Positions 42,814-42,902 of a stretch of 42,902 bases of DNA are shown here, piece by piece (the stretch's first letter is position 1; each line of letters opens with the position of its first letter). Under the pieces are notes generated by a model that made no database searches, was not told where the DNA came from, and worked only from the letters and a program-made list of their open reading frames with translations. The position numbers were made by a program, and so were the translations under genes. This DNA comes from an uncultured Bacteroidales bacterium (GTDB taxonomy: Bacteria; Bacteroidota; Bacteroidia; Bacteroidales; P3), in NCBI GenBank assembly GCA_946183915.1, contig CAMHDJ010000024.1, positions 1 through 42,902 of the forward strand, written 5' to 3'.

Positions 42814-42902
42814 TCAGCAGCAGATCCTTGTTTGTCGCAGTTGCTCCTTGCGGGCCGAGGGGATGATTTCCTCGTGATAGAAGTAGTTGACCACCACGGG
42901 TG
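42814..42902 (-). CDS. C-terminal fragment of an unknown gene (cut by window edge)
   Basis: A reading frame open to the window end gives 28 residues ending QLRQTRICC and a TGA at 42814-42816. It includes PVVVNYFYHEEIIPSA, which looks like real protein. The other two minus-strand frames are also open, so the choice is uncertain. It would be convergent with the HETIH gene, 17 bp apart. Confidence 0.35.
   Translation of the reverse strand, partial: PVVVNYFYHEEIIPSARKEQLRQTRICC

Overview
The window is a gene-dense, GC-rich stretch of a Bacteroidales-type chromosome. The evidence is repeated TAnnTTTG -7 boxes upstream of genes, a secreted C10 protease with a type IX secretion tail, Bacteroidetes-restricted families (DUF5606, DUF6266, WbqC, PepSY-like lipoprotein) and the pyrK-pyrD (class 1B) arrangement. 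The family or genus cannot be fixed from the sequence alone. I see no transposase, integrase, phage module or CRISPR array, so this looks like resident chromosome.

Layout. 1-2514 (minus): 5'-end part of metG, a lipoprotein and a DUF5606 protein. 3002-5597 (plus): a two-gene polar amino-acid ABC importer whose substrate-binding lobes appear to be in swapped order, fused to the permease. 5684-10839 (minus): a six-gene unit with a SpoIIE-type phosphatase, an RsbW-like kinase, a STAS protein, a (p)ppGpp synthetase, a MESH1-like (p)ppGpp hydrolase and an APH-fold kinase, i.e. a partner-switch module joined to a complete alarmone make/break pair. 11053-20702 (minus): BadF-type kinase, pyrD, pyrK, LptF/G permease, rseP, dxr, M23-like protein, PpiD-like foldase. 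20919-25614 (minus): cdd, WbqC, an acidic protein, an MntP-like membrane protein, rsmA and a TPR protein. 25666-25738: tRNA-Lys(TTT). 25941-28965 (minus): DUF6266 protein and a U32 protein. 29053-33061 (minus): ECF sigma factor, anti-sigma-like protein, two lipoproteins and the C10 protease, probably one regulon. 33500-35374 (plus): aroB and a polytopic membrane protein. 35486-37647 (minus): PepSY-like lipoprotein and Na/Pi cotransporter. 37792-40364 (minus): three carboxypeptidase-regulatory-like proteins, two of them sharing a 274-bp identical block. 40655-42396 (minus): lysC and smpB. 42470-42796 (plus): a small HExxH membrane protein, followed by the tail of an unknown minus-strand gene.

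The least expected signal is in the non-coding DNA. Six intergenic regions (2651-2826, 10962-11038, 26815-26932, 33251-33459, 37691-37756, 40505-40652) are arrays of degenerate 11-bp units. The motif differs between and within arrays, but the 11-bp period holds almost without slip. All six lie upstream of a gene start and none lies between convergent genes. Two of them (2.7 kb and 33.3 kb) are inverted homologous copies of one composite element ending in a 26-28-bp AT-rich palindrome; two others (11.0 and 40.6 kb) share their units in inverted orientation. Motif turnover with a fixed period suggests that helical phasing, not one protein site, is what is kept. I do not recognise this as a described element.
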